Shown here: positions 25,152-34,952 of the stretch, one piece after another
Layout: the number at the start of each line of letters is the position of its first letter
Position numbering within the stretch: position 1 is the first letter of the stretch
Source: Comamonas testosteroni
GTDB lineage: Bacteria > Pseudomonadota > Gammaproteobacteria > Burkholderiales > Burkholderiaceae_C
Assembly: GCF_014076415.1 (NCBI RefSeq)
Contig: NZ_CP043568.1
Location: 1,488,001-1,552,000 of the forward strand
Reading direction: 5' to 3'
Length of the DNA stretch: 64,000 nucleotides
Notes under the pieces: model-generated
The model's input: only the letters and a program-made list of their open reading frames with translations
The model's database searches: none
Told to the model about the DNA's origin: nothing
Position numbers and translations under genes: made by a program

Positions 25152-26108
25152 TCATTTAAAAGTTTTTTCCCACCATTTTTGGGCGTCATAGGCCAATGAC
25201 TGGGCGCGGCCCGGCTGGTTGGCCATGCGCGGCGCGTCCTTGGACTGCGTCCAGTCCACCATGGAGCCCGCATACAGCTTCACATTGGGCAGACCTGCCA
25301 TTTCGGAGAGGCCGAACCAGTCGGTGGCCGCCCAGTGACCGGTGTTGCAGAAGGCCACCATGTCCTGGCCTTGCGGGCGCTGGACCTTGGCAGCGATTTC
25401 CCTGGCCTTGGCTGCATCCACGAACCGTGAGGTACCGGGCACAAACCATTGATTGAAATCCAGTTGCTGGGCGCCGGGCAAGGTGCCCGAGAGCTTGGCG
25501 GCGGGTGCGCGGGTCTTGCCCAGATAGAAGGCGTCGGGGCGCGAGTCCACCAGGGCCGCATTGGAGAGGTCGATATGCTTGCCCACGTCCTGCTGGGTGG
25601 CCAGCCAGTTGGCGTCAAAAGTCGGGGTGTAGCTGCTGGGCGCAATCTGCACCTGGGTCTTGCCCAGGGGCTTGCCTGCGCTTTCCCAGGCCTTCATGCC
25701 GCCGTTGACGATGGACAGCTCCTTGAGGCCCAGGCTTTTGAGCGTCCAGTACACGCGGGCCGCGGCACCGAAGTCCGTGGCATCCGCGCCGCTGGAGATC
25801 ACGATGGCATGCGTGGCTGGCGTCAGTCCCAGGGACTGCACCAGCGCCACCAGCTTGGCCTGGTCGGGCAGCTCGCCGGGATTGGTGGCCGGGCCGCGCC
25901 ATTTGCCGTAGGGGGCATTGGCGGCCTGGGCGATATGGCCGGCCTCGAAGGCTTTGGGGTCGCGGATATCGATGAGGCGCACATCGGCCTGCTGCAGCAG
26001 TGGCTGCAGCTGTTCGGGGTTGAGCAGGGGCTGGGCCGCGAGCGCCCAGCTGCTGGCGCCCAGGCTCAAGCCCAGGCCCAGTGCATAGCGTGTCAGAGAG
26101 TTTTTCAT
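25152..26108 (-). CDS. Exported two-domain rhodanese (sulfurtransferase)
   Basis: This is a thiosulfate or mercaptopyruvate sulfurtransferase-like protein of 318 residues. The signal peptide (MKNSLTRYALGLGLSLGASSWALA) places it in the periplasm. The N-terminal rhodanese domain (RLIDIRDPKAFEAGHI) lacks the catalytic Cys: the loop reads SSGADATDF. The C-terminal domain has an intact loop FCNTGHWAATDW with the Cys. The frame is open to 26195, but the ATG at 26108 starts the signal peptide. It is on the same strand as, and 156 bases upstream of, the YeeE-family gene, so the two may act on one sulfur compound. Confidence 0.87.
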   Translation of the reverse strand: MKNSLTRYALGLGLSLGASSWALAAQPLLNPEQLQPLLQQADVRLIDIRDPKAFEAGHIAQAANAPYGKWRGPATNPGELPDQAKLVALVQSLGLTPATHAIVISSGADATDFGAAARVYWTLKSLGLKELSIVNGGMKAWESAGKPLGKTQVQIAPSSYTPTFDANWLATQQDVGKHIDLSNAALVDSRPDAFYLGKTRAPAAKLSGTLPGAQQLDFNQWFVPGTSRFVDAAKAREIAAKVQRPQGQDMVAFCNTGHWAATDWFGLSEMAGLPNVKLYAGSMVDWTQSKDAPRMANQPGRAQSLAYDAQKWWEKTFK

Positions 26109-26323
26109 GGCAGGAGTCGGCAAAGCCGATTCGTCAGGGGCATGGCTATGCCCAGGGCCTCTATTGTCCGGCCTTGCCGCGACAGGGCCAACCAAGAAAA
26201 ACTTGTCTGCTTATTGCCTGGGGTCATGAGCCGGCGAGCAAACGGCGTGGTTTCTGATCAATATGGTTAAAAGTGGTGGAATCGCTTTGCAGGTAAACGA
26301 TTGCAGCTATTAATTTTGAAGAA

Positions 26324-26860
26324 TCATGCGCTTTCCTCGGCCGGAAACAGCTCCTGCACTGTCCGCCGGATACCACCATAGCCCGTACAGCGGCAAAGGT
26401 TTCCGCACATCTGGGCCTCGGCTTCTGCGGCTGTGGGACGGGGCTGCTGCTGGTGCAGCCAGCTCATGCTCATGACCATGCCGGAGGTGCAATAGCCGCA
26501 TTGCACGCCGCCGCAGCGCGCCAGCGCGTCGCGTACGGGCTCGCTGGCGCTGTCCTGTGCCACGGACTCGATGGTGCGCACGGTCTGGCCCTGGATCTGA
26601 TAGGCCATCAGCAGGCATGCGTTCACGGGCTCAGCATTGAGCCAGACCATGCAGGCGCCACAGCGCCCCACTTCGCAGCCGGGCTTGGCCCCGGTGAGGT
26701 GCCAGTGCTCGCGCAGCAAGGTCAGCAGCCGGGTATCGGGGCTGCAGCTGGCGCTGACCGGCTGGCCGTTCAGATTCAGCTGCAGCACAAAAGCCGAGGT
26801 CTCCTTTGCGCTGGCTGCGGGTGGCTTTACGCCGTGATCCGGGATGTGGGTCGTCGTCAT
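26324..26860 (-). CDS. Molybdenum hydroxylase, 2Fe-2S subunit (xanthine dehydrogenase/CoxS family)
   Basis: This is the small electron-transfer subunit with two [2Fe-2S] clusters. The plant-type ferredoxin part has CEVGRCGACMVWLNAEPVNAC. The C-terminal helical domain has CGYCTSGMVMS and CGNLCRCTGYGGI. An N-terminal extension of about 28 residues (Pro/Ala/Ser-rich) precedes the ferredoxin fold. The start overlaps the large-subunit stop by four bases. It is the last gene of the operon; no terminator is obvious in the 215 bases before the rhodanese gene. Electrons should pass from the molybdenum site through these clusters to FAD. Confidence 0.92.
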   Translation of the reverse strand: MTTTHIPDHGVKPPAASAKETSAFVLQLNLNGQPVSASCSPDTRLLTLLREHWHLTGAKPGCEVGRCGACMVWLNAEPVNACLLMAYQIQGQTVRTIESVAQDSASEPVRDALARCGGVQCGYCTSGMVMSMSWLHQQQPRPTAAEAEAQMCGNLCRCTGYGGIRRTVQELFPAEESA

Positions 26861-29139
26861 GGTGTGGAGGGCTTCGCGCCCGCTTCCAGCAGCGCGATCA
26901 CGCGCTCCGGGGTCATGGGCAGTTGCGTGATGGGGTGCTGCAGTGCGGCGGCCAGGGCATTGGCCACTGCGGGCAGGGCCAGGTTGACGCTGATCTCGCC
27001 GGCTCCGCGCGGGCCTATGGGGTCGCCCCCGGGAAGGTTCTCGATCGCCAGCACCTGCATGTCAGGGGCATCGGCCAGCGTGGGGATCAGATAGCCGTCG
27101 AGATTGCGCGCCTGGTAGTGGCCGTCCAGGCAAGCCAGCTCCTCCTGCGTGCCCATGGCCAGGCCCATGAGGGCGCCGCCTTCCATCTGGCCCAGATAGC
27201 CCTGGGCCGATGCCACGGGGCCCAGGGCCGTGCACATCACCAGCCGCTGCACCTGGACCATGCCGCTCCAGGTGTCGACGCGTACCAGGGCAATGGCGGC
27301 GCAGGCTCCGAAGACGAAGTGGGTGTCATGCGCGTTGCCCTGCGGGTCCTCGGCGCGCAGGTCTATGGAGATACAGGGCGCTTGTTCGCCCGATGCCTTT
27401 GCCAGATCGGCATAGCTGAGGCTCATGCCCGCAGCGCTTTCCAGGCCCCGTGCGCCGCAGCGCAGAGGGATATCGGGCCGCACTCTTGCGGCGGCCAGGA
27501 GCAAGGCTTGCTGCCAGGGCCCGGCCGCCTCCTGCAAGGCGCGCCATACCAGTGTGGTGGCGCGCGAGGCGGCCACCGGGCCGGAGTCGGGCGTTAGCCG
27601 GGTATCGCCCAGCACCGGCCGGATGGCGTCGACGGCGCAGCCCAGATGCTGCGCGCCCAGGCTCTGTACGGTTCCGACCAGATTCTGTCCCAGCTCGGTA
27701 AAGCCGCAGCGCAGCTCGATCGCTCCATCGGCGGCCAGGGCCAGCTCCATGCGGCAGTCACTGGGGCCACCCTTGCCAAAGCCGTCGCTGCGATGGATCA
27801 GCGTGAGGCCCACGCCGTGCAGATGGCGCCCGTCCGCGCTGGCCCAGCGATGCGGCCCGCGCCACAGCGCCTGCTGGCGGGCGACATCGAGTGCGCGCTG
27901 GGCACCGTCAAACGGTACGACATGCTGGCCCAGCGGGCCGGGCGCCTCGGGCGCGGCAAGATTGAGGGCGCGAAACGCGTCAGCTGTCATGCCGACCAGC
28001 GCAGCCAGTCTGTCCATCTGCTGCTCGAGTGCAAATTGCACCTGTACGGCGCCGAAGCCGCGGAACGCACCCGCGATACCGTTGTTCGTATAGGCCAGCC
28101 TGGCACTGAGGTCCAGTGCCTGATACCGGTAGGGGCCGGGGGCATGCTCGAGCGCGGCATCCAGCACCTCGGGGCCATGCGTGGCATAGGCCCCGGTGTC
28201 GGCCACTATCTGCACCTGGTGGCAGGTGAGCCGGCCCTGGGCATCGCAGCCGCTACGCATTCTGATCTGCATGGGATGGCGCTTGACCCCCAGATCCACC
28301 GATTGCGTGCGTGTCAGGTGCAGCCGCACGGGGCGTTGCGCCTTCCAGGCCAGCAGGGCCGCAATCGGCTGAATCGTCAGCTCGTCCTTGCCGCCATAGG
28401 AGCCGCCTACGGGCGTGCCCACGGCATGCACTCTGTCATGCGCCAGGCCCAGCATGGCGGCGATGACCTGCTTTTCGCGTGCGGGGTTGTGGCTGCCGAA
28501 GAACAGCTGAAGGCCGCCCGCGCCATCGGGCTCGGCCACACCGCCCTCGGTCTCGAGGAAAGCATGCATCTGGCGCGGCGTGACATAGCTGTCCTGCACC
28601 CAGTGCACGGTGGCTTCCTGGGCCGCAGACATGTCGCCCTGGCGGTGGCTGCAGGCATGCAGCAGATTGCCATCCTGATGGACTGGCTGCTCGGAGGCCG
28701 CCGTGCCGTCAAGGGCGGTGACCGGGTCGCAGACAGGGGGCAGGAGTTCGTATTCGATGCGGATCAGCGCCAGAGCCTGCCGCGCCGTCTCCATGTCCAC
28801 GGCCGCAACGGCGGCGACTGGGTCGCCCACATGGCGCACCTTGTCGATGCAGAGCACGGGCCGGTCCGCCTTGCGCAGGCCGTAGTGCTTGATGCCGGGG
28901 ATATCGGCATGGGTGACCACGGCATGGACGCCCGCAAGAGCTTTGGCCGCGCTGGTGTCGATGCGCAGAATGCGCGCATGGGGGTGGGGGCTGCCGAGAA
29001 TCGCTCCTCGCAGCTGGCCCGGCCGAATACGGTCGGTCAGAAAGCCCGGGTTGCCGCCGAGCTTGGCCATGGCATCGGGCCGGACCGGCAAAGCCTCCAG
29101 GCCCAGCTCGCGGATGTGATGAGGGGTAAGGAATTGCAT
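26857..29139 (-). CDS. Molybdenum hydroxylase, molybdopterin-binding large subunit
   Basis: This is the catalytic subunit that hydroxylates a ring or aldehyde carbon with water as oxygen donor. Family blocks are DIPGIKHYG near the start, VGGSYGGKDELTIQP (usually GGxFGGKE), GAFRGFGAVQVQFALEQQMDRLA, FTELGQNLVGTVQSLGAQ and the catalytic Glu in GPRGAGEISVNLALPAVANAL near the C-terminus. Length is 760 residues, normal for a three-subunit enzyme. No signal peptide is seen, so it is cytoplasmic. The substrate is unknown; the adjacent deaminase and oxygenase suggest a nitrogen heterocycle. Confidence 0.92.
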   Translation of the reverse strand: MQFLTPHHIRELGLEALPVRPDAMAKLGGNPGFLTDRIRPGQLRGAILGSPHPHARILRIDTSAAKALAGVHAVVTHADIPGIKHYGLRKADRPVLCIDKVRHVGDPVAAVAAVDMETARQALALIRIEYELLPPVCDPVTALDGTAASEQPVHQDGNLLHACSHRQGDMSAAQEATVHWVQDSYVTPRQMHAFLETEGGVAEPDGAGGLQLFFGSHNPAREKQVIAAMLGLAHDRVHAVGTPVGGSYGGKDELTIQPIAALLAWKAQRPVRLHLTRTQSVDLGVKRHPMQIRMRSGCDAQGRLTCHQVQIVADTGAYATHGPEVLDAALEHAPGPYRYQALDLSARLAYTNNGIAGAFRGFGAVQVQFALEQQMDRLAALVGMTADAFRALNLAAPEAPGPLGQHVVPFDGAQRALDVARQQALWRGPHRWASADGRHLHGVGLTLIHRSDGFGKGGPSDCRMELALAADGAIELRCGFTELGQNLVGTVQSLGAQHLGCAVDAIRPVLGDTRLTPDSGPVAASRATTLVWRALQEAAGPWQQALLLAAARVRPDIPLRCGARGLESAAGMSLSYADLAKASGEQAPCISIDLRAEDPQGNAHDTHFVFGACAAIALVRVDTWSGMVQVQRLVMCTALGPVASAQGYLGQMEGGALMGLAMGTQEELACLDGHYQARNLDGYLIPTLADAPDMQVLAIENLPGGDPIGPRGAGEISVNLALPAVANALAAALQHPITQLPMTPERVIALLEAGAKPSTP

Positions 29140-29145
29140 GACGGT

Positions 29146-29943
29146 TCAGGCCAGCAGCCCGCAATGTCCGGCAATCAGGCGGCTGGCGATCCGGGCCAGA
29201 TCGGGCGGCAGGCTTTGCTCGCAGGTGGTACGTATATCGCCGAGGGAGGGGCGGATCTGCAGCTCCTGCGCATAGCTCAGCAGCTTTTCCGTGGCTTGCA
29301 GGCGGTGCACTCCTATGCCGGGAGCCGCCACGGCGATGCGGTCCAGGCTCAGCAGCTGTTGCGCATCGCTCCAGCGCAAGGCCATGCGCAGGCGCGCGGG
29401 GGAGAATGCCGCGCGATAGCCGACCTTCTCGAACACCATTGGCCGGGGCTCCATCACATCGATGCGCGGCAACAGGAACGACAGCATCAGAGGCCGGTCC
29501 ATGAGCTCTAGCGTCTGCGCCAGTGACTGCTGGTTGCCGTCCGTCAACTCGACCTGCGCATCCATGGCCAGCAATACCGGGCAGCAGTCGCCTTCGCCCC
29601 AACCTATATTGCCGCCCAGGGTTCCCAGGCGGCGTACCCCCATGGCTCCGAGCTGAGCCAGGGCCTGGACGAGCACGGGCGCGTGCTGCTGCACCCAGGG
29701 GTGACGGCGGACGGCCTCCAGCCGCATGCCTGCACCGATGTGCAGATATTGCGGGCCGAGGCTGATCTGCTGCATCTCGGGCCAGTGCATCACATTGATG
29801 AAATGCGTGGCCGACGGCGCCAGGCGAGGCTCTGCCCATGACTGCTGCAGCAGTGTGCCCCCGGCGATGAAGCAGGCGGCATTGCCGAGCTTGCGGGCCA
29901 GGGCCTGTGCGGCCTGGGGTGACGAGGGATGGGTGAGCAGCAT
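29146..29943 (-). CDS. Molybdenum hydroxylase, FAD-binding subunit
   Basis: This is the medium subunit (CoxM/XdhA-FAD type, 265 residues) carrying FAD. The pyrophosphate-binding motif AGGTLLQQS lies at about 28-36, and the second FAD motif RRLGTLGGNIGWGEGDCCPVL at about 103-123. The C-terminal domain is the CO dehydrogenase flavoprotein type. It lies six bases upstream of the large-subunit start and 24 bases downstream of the deaminase gene, so it is in the same transcript. Confidence 0.9.
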   Translation of the reverse strand: MLLTHPSSPQAAQALARKLGNAACFIAGGTLLQQSWAEPRLAPSATHFINVMHWPEMQQISLGPQYLHIGAGMRLEAVRRHPWVQQHAPVLVQALAQLGAMGVRRLGTLGGNIGWGEGDCCPVLLAMDAQVELTDGNQQSLAQTLELMDRPLMLSFLLPRIDVMEPRPMVFEKVGYRAAFSPARLRMALRWSDAQQLLSLDRIAVAAPGIGVHRLQATEKLLSYAQELQIRPSLGDIRTTCEQSLPPDLARIASRLIAGHCGLLA

Positions 29944-29967
29944 GGCAGCGTCCTGCTGGCGTGGTTC

Positions 29968-30480
29968 TCAGCGCTGCGCCCAGAAGGCTTGCTGCTGGGC
30001 GGCGATCTCGGCCTCCATCTCGGGTACGGGGCCGATCAGCTCCACGGCCTTCTGGCAATGGTCGAAGACATAGCGCGACGAGACGCTCATGGTCGGGTTC
30101 TCGCCATGGCTGCCCGTGCATTCCAGCAGGCGGTGCTCGGTCATGCCGAACACGATGCGGCCGATATTGGCCCAGTAGGCCGTGCCGGCGCACATGCAGC
30201 AGGGCTCTACATTGGTGTAGAGCGTGCAGCCCCACAGAAACTCGGCTGTGTAGTTGGTGGCCGCCATGCGCGCCAAGGTCGACTCCGCGTGGTTGACGGT
30301 GTCGATATTGCACTGCTCCATGAGCACGGTCTCCTGGTCGGGGCCCACCAGCACGGCACCGAAGGGGTGGTGGCCCATTTGCGTGGCGCGCTGGGCCACG
30401 GCCTGCGCGCGACGCAGATTGCGCTGGATTTGTTCGGCAGTGGGCGTCAGGCCCTGAGGGGGAAAGTTCTTGTCTGTCAT
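29968..30480 (-). CDS. Zinc-dependent nucleobase deaminase (CMP/guanine deaminase family)
   Basis: This is a cytidine/deoxycytidylate-deaminase-fold enzyme of 170 residues. The zinc motifs are NHAEST (His ligand and catalytic Glu) and PCCMCAG (two Cys ligands). The stretch MGHHPFGAVLVG resembles guanine deaminases and tRNA adenosine deaminases. The C-terminal region (LLECTGSHGENPTMSVSSRYVF) is unlike TadA, so a free base is the more likely substrate. The ATG at 30480 is preferred to longer frames because homologues start here. It lies between the importer permease and molybdenum hydroxylase genes, which suggests hydrolytic removal of an amino group from the imported ring compound. Confidence 0.83.
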   Translation of the reverse strand: MTDKNFPPQGLTPTAEQIQRNLRRAQAVAQRATQMGHHPFGAVLVGPDQETVLMEQCNIDTVNHAESTLARMAATNYTAEFLWGCTLYTNVEPCCMCAGTAYWANIGRIVFGMTEHRLLECTGSHGENPTMSVSSRYVFDHCQKAVELIGPVPEMEAEIAAQQQAFWAQR

Positions 30481-30500
30481 GGTGGCGGTCCTTGTGTTGA

Positions 30501-31262
30501 TCAGGCGGGAGTGCTCTGGCTCCAGGGAAAGAGGCGCTTGTGCAGCTGCTGCACGCCACCATAGAGCAGCAGGCTGCACAGCACCAGCAGTGCCAGTGCG
30601 GCAAAGGCCACGGGCACCTTGAAGGAGGAGGTGGCAAACAGAATCAGATAGCCCAGGCCTTTTTCAGCAGCCACGAACTCGGCGACCACGGCACCCACAA
30701 TGGCCAGCGTGATGGATACCTTGAGGGCCGAAAACACATAGGGCACGGCAAACGGCATGCGAATCTGCCAGTACTGGCGGCTGGTGGTGGCGCGCAGCGA
30801 GCGCGACAGCTCCACCAGCTCTGCCGGCACCGAGGCCAGGCCCAGGGCCGTGGAAACTACCAGCGGAAAAAAGGCAATCAGCGTGGTGATGACCACGCGG
30901 GGCAGCAGGCCTGCACCCAGAGTGACGACGATGATAGGGGCGACGGCCACGATGGGGGTGGACTGGATCACCACCAGCCAGGGCATGATGATTTTCGAGA
31001 GCAGCTGCGAGCGCGTGATGGCGATGGCCAGCGGAATGGCCAGGGCGATCGCCAGCGCATAGCCTATCAGCGCGACCTGCAAGGTGGCCGTGACATGCTC
31101 CAGCCAGCGCTGCAGCCCCATCTCGGCAGCAGAGCGCCAGATCAGGCTGGGAGCGGGAAAAATGTACTCTGGGATATGCGCCAGGCGGCAGGCGCACTCC
31201 CAGAACAGCAGGACGGCGAGGAATACCAGCAGCGAAGCATGGCGTTGTATGAGGGCAGACAT
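30501..31262 (-). CDS. ABC transporter permease, NitT/TauT (SsuC-like) family
   Basis: This is an inner-membrane subunit of 253 residues with about six membrane segments. The cytoplasmic coupling motif is present as ELSRSLRATTSRQYWQIRMPFAVPYVF (the EAA loop, with RMPFAVP). It starts with a hydrophobic helix after MSALIQRHAS. It lies 20 bases before the deaminase gene and 30 after the ATPase gene. The combination belongs to importers of nitrate, sulfonates, taurine, hydroxymethylpyrimidine and similar compounds. Confidence 0.88.
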   Translation of the reverse strand: MSALIQRHASLLVFLAVLLFWECACRLAHIPEYIFPAPSLIWRSAAEMGLQRWLEHVTATLQVALIGYALAIALAIPLAIAITRSQLLSKIIMPWLVVIQSTPIVAVAPIIVVTLGAGLLPRVVITTLIAFFPLVVSTALGLASVPAELVELSRSLRATTSRQYWQIRMPFAVPYVFSALKVSITLAIVGAVVAEFVAAEKGLGYLILFATSSFKVPVAFAALALLVLCSLLLYGGVQQLHKRLFPWSQSTPA

Positions 31263-31292
31263 AGGGGGCCTCTTGAGGCTGCGGGAGGATCT

Positions 31293-32072
<780 letters not shown>

Positions 32073-32134
32073 GGCAGGCGATTAAGGAAAGAACAAGGGC
32101 GCGAGCGCGGCGCAGCGACGCTCTCGCATGGGAT

Positions 32135-33133
32135 TTACTGGCTCAGAAAGCGGCGATCCACCAGCGTTTCCGGGTCGACCTTCTTGAGGTCGTAACTCAT
32201 GGACTGGGCCACCCAGCCCCAGGTGGCGGCCAGCAGCCGGGGCTCGAATTTGCCCAGGCCGTCGCGCTGGCTGATCTCGTTCCTGAGCAGCGGGATGGAG
32301 GCTTCAAATTCGGCCTTGACCACGGCAGTGTCGGCTTCGGGCACCTGGGCCTTCAGCGACTCGGCCGCCTTTTGCGGGTTCTGGATGGAGAACTCCAGCG
32401 ACTTGCCCAGTGCCCGCACGTAGCGCTTGAGCACTTCAGGGCGTTCCTTGATGGTCTTGTCGCTGGCCATGACGGACCAGCCATAGCCGTCCAGACCGAA
32501 CTGCGTCCAGGGCAGGACCGACAGCTCCTTGCTGGCCTGCTTGAGCACGGCGCTGAAGGCCGGAGCCACGGTCACCCAGTTGATGGTCGCGTCCACGCGG
32601 CCCTGGGCCAGCATGGGAGCCAGCGTGGCCGGGTCCGACTTGATGACCTTGATCTTGCTGGCGTCCACGCCGTTCTTCTGCAGCACGATGGGCCACAGGG
32701 CATTCGATGAGGAGAAGGTGGGCATTGCCACCGTCTTGCCTTCCATGTCCTTGAGGTTCCTGATCTTGCTGTCGGCGCGCGTGAACAGTGCATCGGGCTG
32801 TTTGGAATACAGCGACATCACGGCCTTGACGGGAATCCTGCCTTCGGCAGCGGCCATCATCAGCGCCGAGATGCCGCCAAAACCCACATCGGCAGAGCCA
32901 GAGGCCACCTTGGTCACGGCATCGGCCGAGCCCCGGCCGGGAACGATCTTCACGTCCAGGCCTTCGTCCTTGAAAAAGCCCTGCTGCACGCCGGCATAGA
33001 CAAAGGACTTGTCGCCCCCGGGCAGCCAGTCGAGCTGTACCGTGAGCTTGTCGGCTGCCTGGGCCGCTGCGCCACAGGCGACGAGCATGGCGAAAAGGGC
33101 GGAGCGTTTGTAGTAGGTCGTGGGGCGCGTCAT
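32135..33133 (-). CDS. ABC transporter substrate-binding protein, NMT1/THI5-like (SsuA family)
   Basis: This is a periplasmic receptor of 332 residues. The signal peptide ends at about AAQAA (residue 26). The mature part starts DKLTVQLDWLPGGDKSFVYAGVQQGFFKDEGLDVKIV, the pattern of the NMT1/THI5 group, which binds pyrimidines, sulfonates or aromatic acids. The frame is open to 33181, but the ATG at 33133 has AGGAG in front and starts the signal peptide. The LDWLPGG form with a Trp resembles pyrimidine-precursor binders such as ThiY, which supports a nitrogen-ring ligand; this is only suggestive. Confidence 0.87.
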   Translation of the reverse strand: MTRPTTYYKRSALFAMLVACGAAAQAADKLTVQLDWLPGGDKSFVYAGVQQGFFKDEGLDVKIVPGRGSADAVTKVASGSADVGFGGISALMMAAAEGRIPVKAVMSLYSKQPDALFTRADSKIRNLKDMEGKTVAMPTFSSSNALWPIVLQKNGVDASKIKVIKSDPATLAPMLAQGRVDATINWVTVAPAFSAVLKQASKELSVLPWTQFGLDGYGWSVMASDKTIKERPEVLKRYVRALGKSLEFSIQNPQKAAESLKAQVPEADTAVVKAEFEASIPLLRNEISQRDGLGKFEPRLLAATWGWVAQSMSYDLKKVDPETLVDRRFLSQ

Positions 33134-33173
33134 GAATAACTCCTGAAGAATGTGAGTTCGGGGTAATTGGTTG

Positions 33174-33974
33174 CTATACATTGATGAGCGGCATGCGCAA
33201 GCTCATAAACGGCTTCGATTGAATTTCATCTAGAACTGGCAGCAAGGCATCGCTCAGGGCCTGAGGGCAGGCCAGTTGGGGCACATGGCCGCAATCGAGG
33301 CTGATGCGTCTGGCGCCCGGCGTGAGCTGCTGCATGCGTTGCTGCAGCGGCAGCGTCACGGAGCGGTCCTGACGACATTCCACATAGATACGTGGCACCC
33401 GGCCAAAACACTCGGCGCTTAGCCGGTTCACCATGGCCCGGCCCGATTCGGGCTGGACGCAGAGACGGCTGGCCGCCTTGAGTGCTGCGGTCGGAGGGCA
33501 GTCATGCAGGAACAAATCCATGGCGGCTTCCAGCGGCACGCTGCTGGCATTGCGCTGCTCGTTCCAGGCCAGATGCGGGCCTATGCCCTGGTAGTCAAAG
33601 CCTGGATCGGCGGCGCGGCATTGCGCGATCACATCGCCATAGCTCATGCCGCTGGGCAGCATCATTCCGGCCAGATAGACCAGGGTGCTGACTCGCTCGG
33701 GGGCGGCCTGGGCAACCTGAGAGGCCGTCATGCCGCCACCGCTGTGGCCGACCACCACGGCAGGGCCGTCCAGCGCTTCCAGCACGCGCAGCACATGGGC
33801 GGTGTAGCCATCGAGATTGGCGCAGCTGTCGTCTTCGGCGGCGGCATCGTTGCCCGGGAGATTGACGGCAATCACCGTCCAGCCGCTGGCCTGCAGCAGC
33901 GGCGTCCAGGCCGCAAAAGCCCAGCTGCCTTGCCAGGCCCCGTGGATCAGCACCATATTGCGTGAGCTTGTCAT
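33174..33974 (-). CDS. Alpha/beta hydrolase (methylesterase/EstC-like)
   Basis: This is a serine hydrolase of 266 residues. The oxyanion motif is VLIHGAWQGSWAF, the nucleophile elbow GHSGGGM (Ser near 85), and the His in LDCGHVPQL near the C-terminus. The Asp is probably in ECRQDRSVTLP. The arrangement resembles plant methylesterases, hydroxynitrile lyases and bacterial EstC. The ATG at 33974 has GGAGG about five bases upstream. It lies 11 bases after the oxygenase gene stop, so it is translated from the same message. It could hydrolyse an ester or amide formed during breakdown of the operon substrate. Confidence 0.83.
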   Translation of the reverse strand: MTSSRNMVLIHGAWQGSWAFAAWTPLLQASGWTVIAVNLPGNDAAAEDDSCANLDGYTAHVLRVLEALDGPAVVVGHSGGGMTASQVAQAAPERVSTLVYLAGMMLPSGMSYGDVIAQCRAADPGFDYQGIGPHLAWNEQRNASSVPLEAAMDLFLHDCPPTAALKAASRLCVQPESGRAMVNRLSAECFGRVPRIYVECRQDRSVTLPLQQRMQQLTPGARRISLDCGHVPQLACPQALSDALLPVLDEIQSKPFMSLRMPLINV

Positions 33975-33985
33975 CGTGGCCTCCG

Positions 33986-34939
33986 TCAACCGTAGGTGCG
34001 GCGATAGCATTCGATCTGGTGCTGCTCCACCGTGACGGCCGGGTATCTGGGCTGTGCGCCCTCGTCCAGGCAGGTGGGAATGCATTCCACCTTGTGCAGC
34101 GGGTTGCCCGTGAAGAAAAAGGGCACGGAATAGCGTTCGCGACCCGAGACATTGATGACCCGGTGCAAGGTGGAGACATAGCGGTCGTTGGTCCAGCGCG
34201 CGAACAGGTCGCCGATGTTGACGACGAAGGCGCCGGGCACGGGGGGCGCGTCGATCCAGCTGCCTAGGTCCTTGTCCCAGACCTGCAGGCCGCCGGCCTC
34301 GTCCTGCAGCAGCAAGGTCACGCCGCCGAAGTCCGTGTGCTCTCCGCAGCCTTTCTCGCCGGGTTCGGGATTGGCAGGCTGGGGCGGGTAATGCAGCAGG
34401 CGCAGGGTCGCGGCGGCCTCATTGAGGTAGCCGTCGAAGTGGCTGACCGGCACGCCCAGCGACAAGGCCAGGCCGCGTACGATGGTCGCGCCCAGGCCAT
34501 GGGCGGCCTGGTAATAGTTCTGCATCACGGCGCGGAAGTCGGGCAGGGTTTCGGGCCATTGGTTGGGGCCGGTATTGAAGCGGCCGGCCAGCACGCGCGC
34601 GTCATCGGCTGCGACCTCTGCGCCGGCGTAAAAGCTTTCCTTGAGATCGGGCGGTGCGCCGCTCTCCAGCGTCTGGGCGCGCAGCGGCTCATAGCCGCGA
34701 TTGCAGCGGGAGAGCTTTTTGTCCACGGCCAGCTTTTCGGTCATGGGCAGGTCAAAGAAGCGCTGGCTGGCTGCAAACAGGCTGCTGATCAGCGCCGGGT
34801 CTATGCCATGGCCGGTGATATAGAAGAAGCCTCGCTGTTCGCAGGCCTGACGCAACTGCTCGGCCACCAGGTGCTGATCCACAGGGTCATGGCTGCGCAG
34901 GCCGCTGATGTCGATGAGGGGGAGGGCAGAGGTGCTCAC
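33986..34939 (-). CDS. 2-oxoglutarate/Fe(II)-dependent oxygenase (isopenicillin N synthase-like)
   Basis: This is a non-haem iron oxygenase of 317 residues. The N-terminal DIOX_N block (LPLIDISGLR, EQRGFFYITGHGID) and the C-terminal jelly roll are complete. Iron ligands are HTD in GEHTDFGGVTLLLQDE and His in YVSTLHRVIN; the 2-oxoglutarate Arg-x-Ser is in RERYSVPFFF. It starts with GTG; AGGA lies nine bases before it. It is the first gene of the operon and has a perfect inverted repeat just upstream. The family includes thymine and xanthine-type dioxygenases as well as many unassigned ones, so hydroxylation or demethylation of a nitrogen ring is plausible. Confidence 0.88.
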   Translation of the reverse strand: MSTSALPLIDISGLRSHDPVDQHLVAEQLRQACEQRGFFYITGHGIDPALISSLFAASQRFFDLPMTEKLAVDKKLSRCNRGYEPLRAQTLESGAPPDLKESFYAGAEVAADDARVLAGRFNTGPNQWPETLPDFRAVMQNYYQAAHGLGATIVRGLALSLGVPVSHFDGYLNEAAATLRLLHYPPQPANPEPGEKGCGEHTDFGGVTLLLQDEAGGLQVWDKDLGSWIDAPPVPGAFVVNIGDLFARWTNDRYVSTLHRVINVSGRERYSVPFFFTGNPLHKVECIPTCLDEGAQPRYPAVTVEQHQIECYRRTYG

Positions 34940-34952
34940 AAATGGCGTCCTG

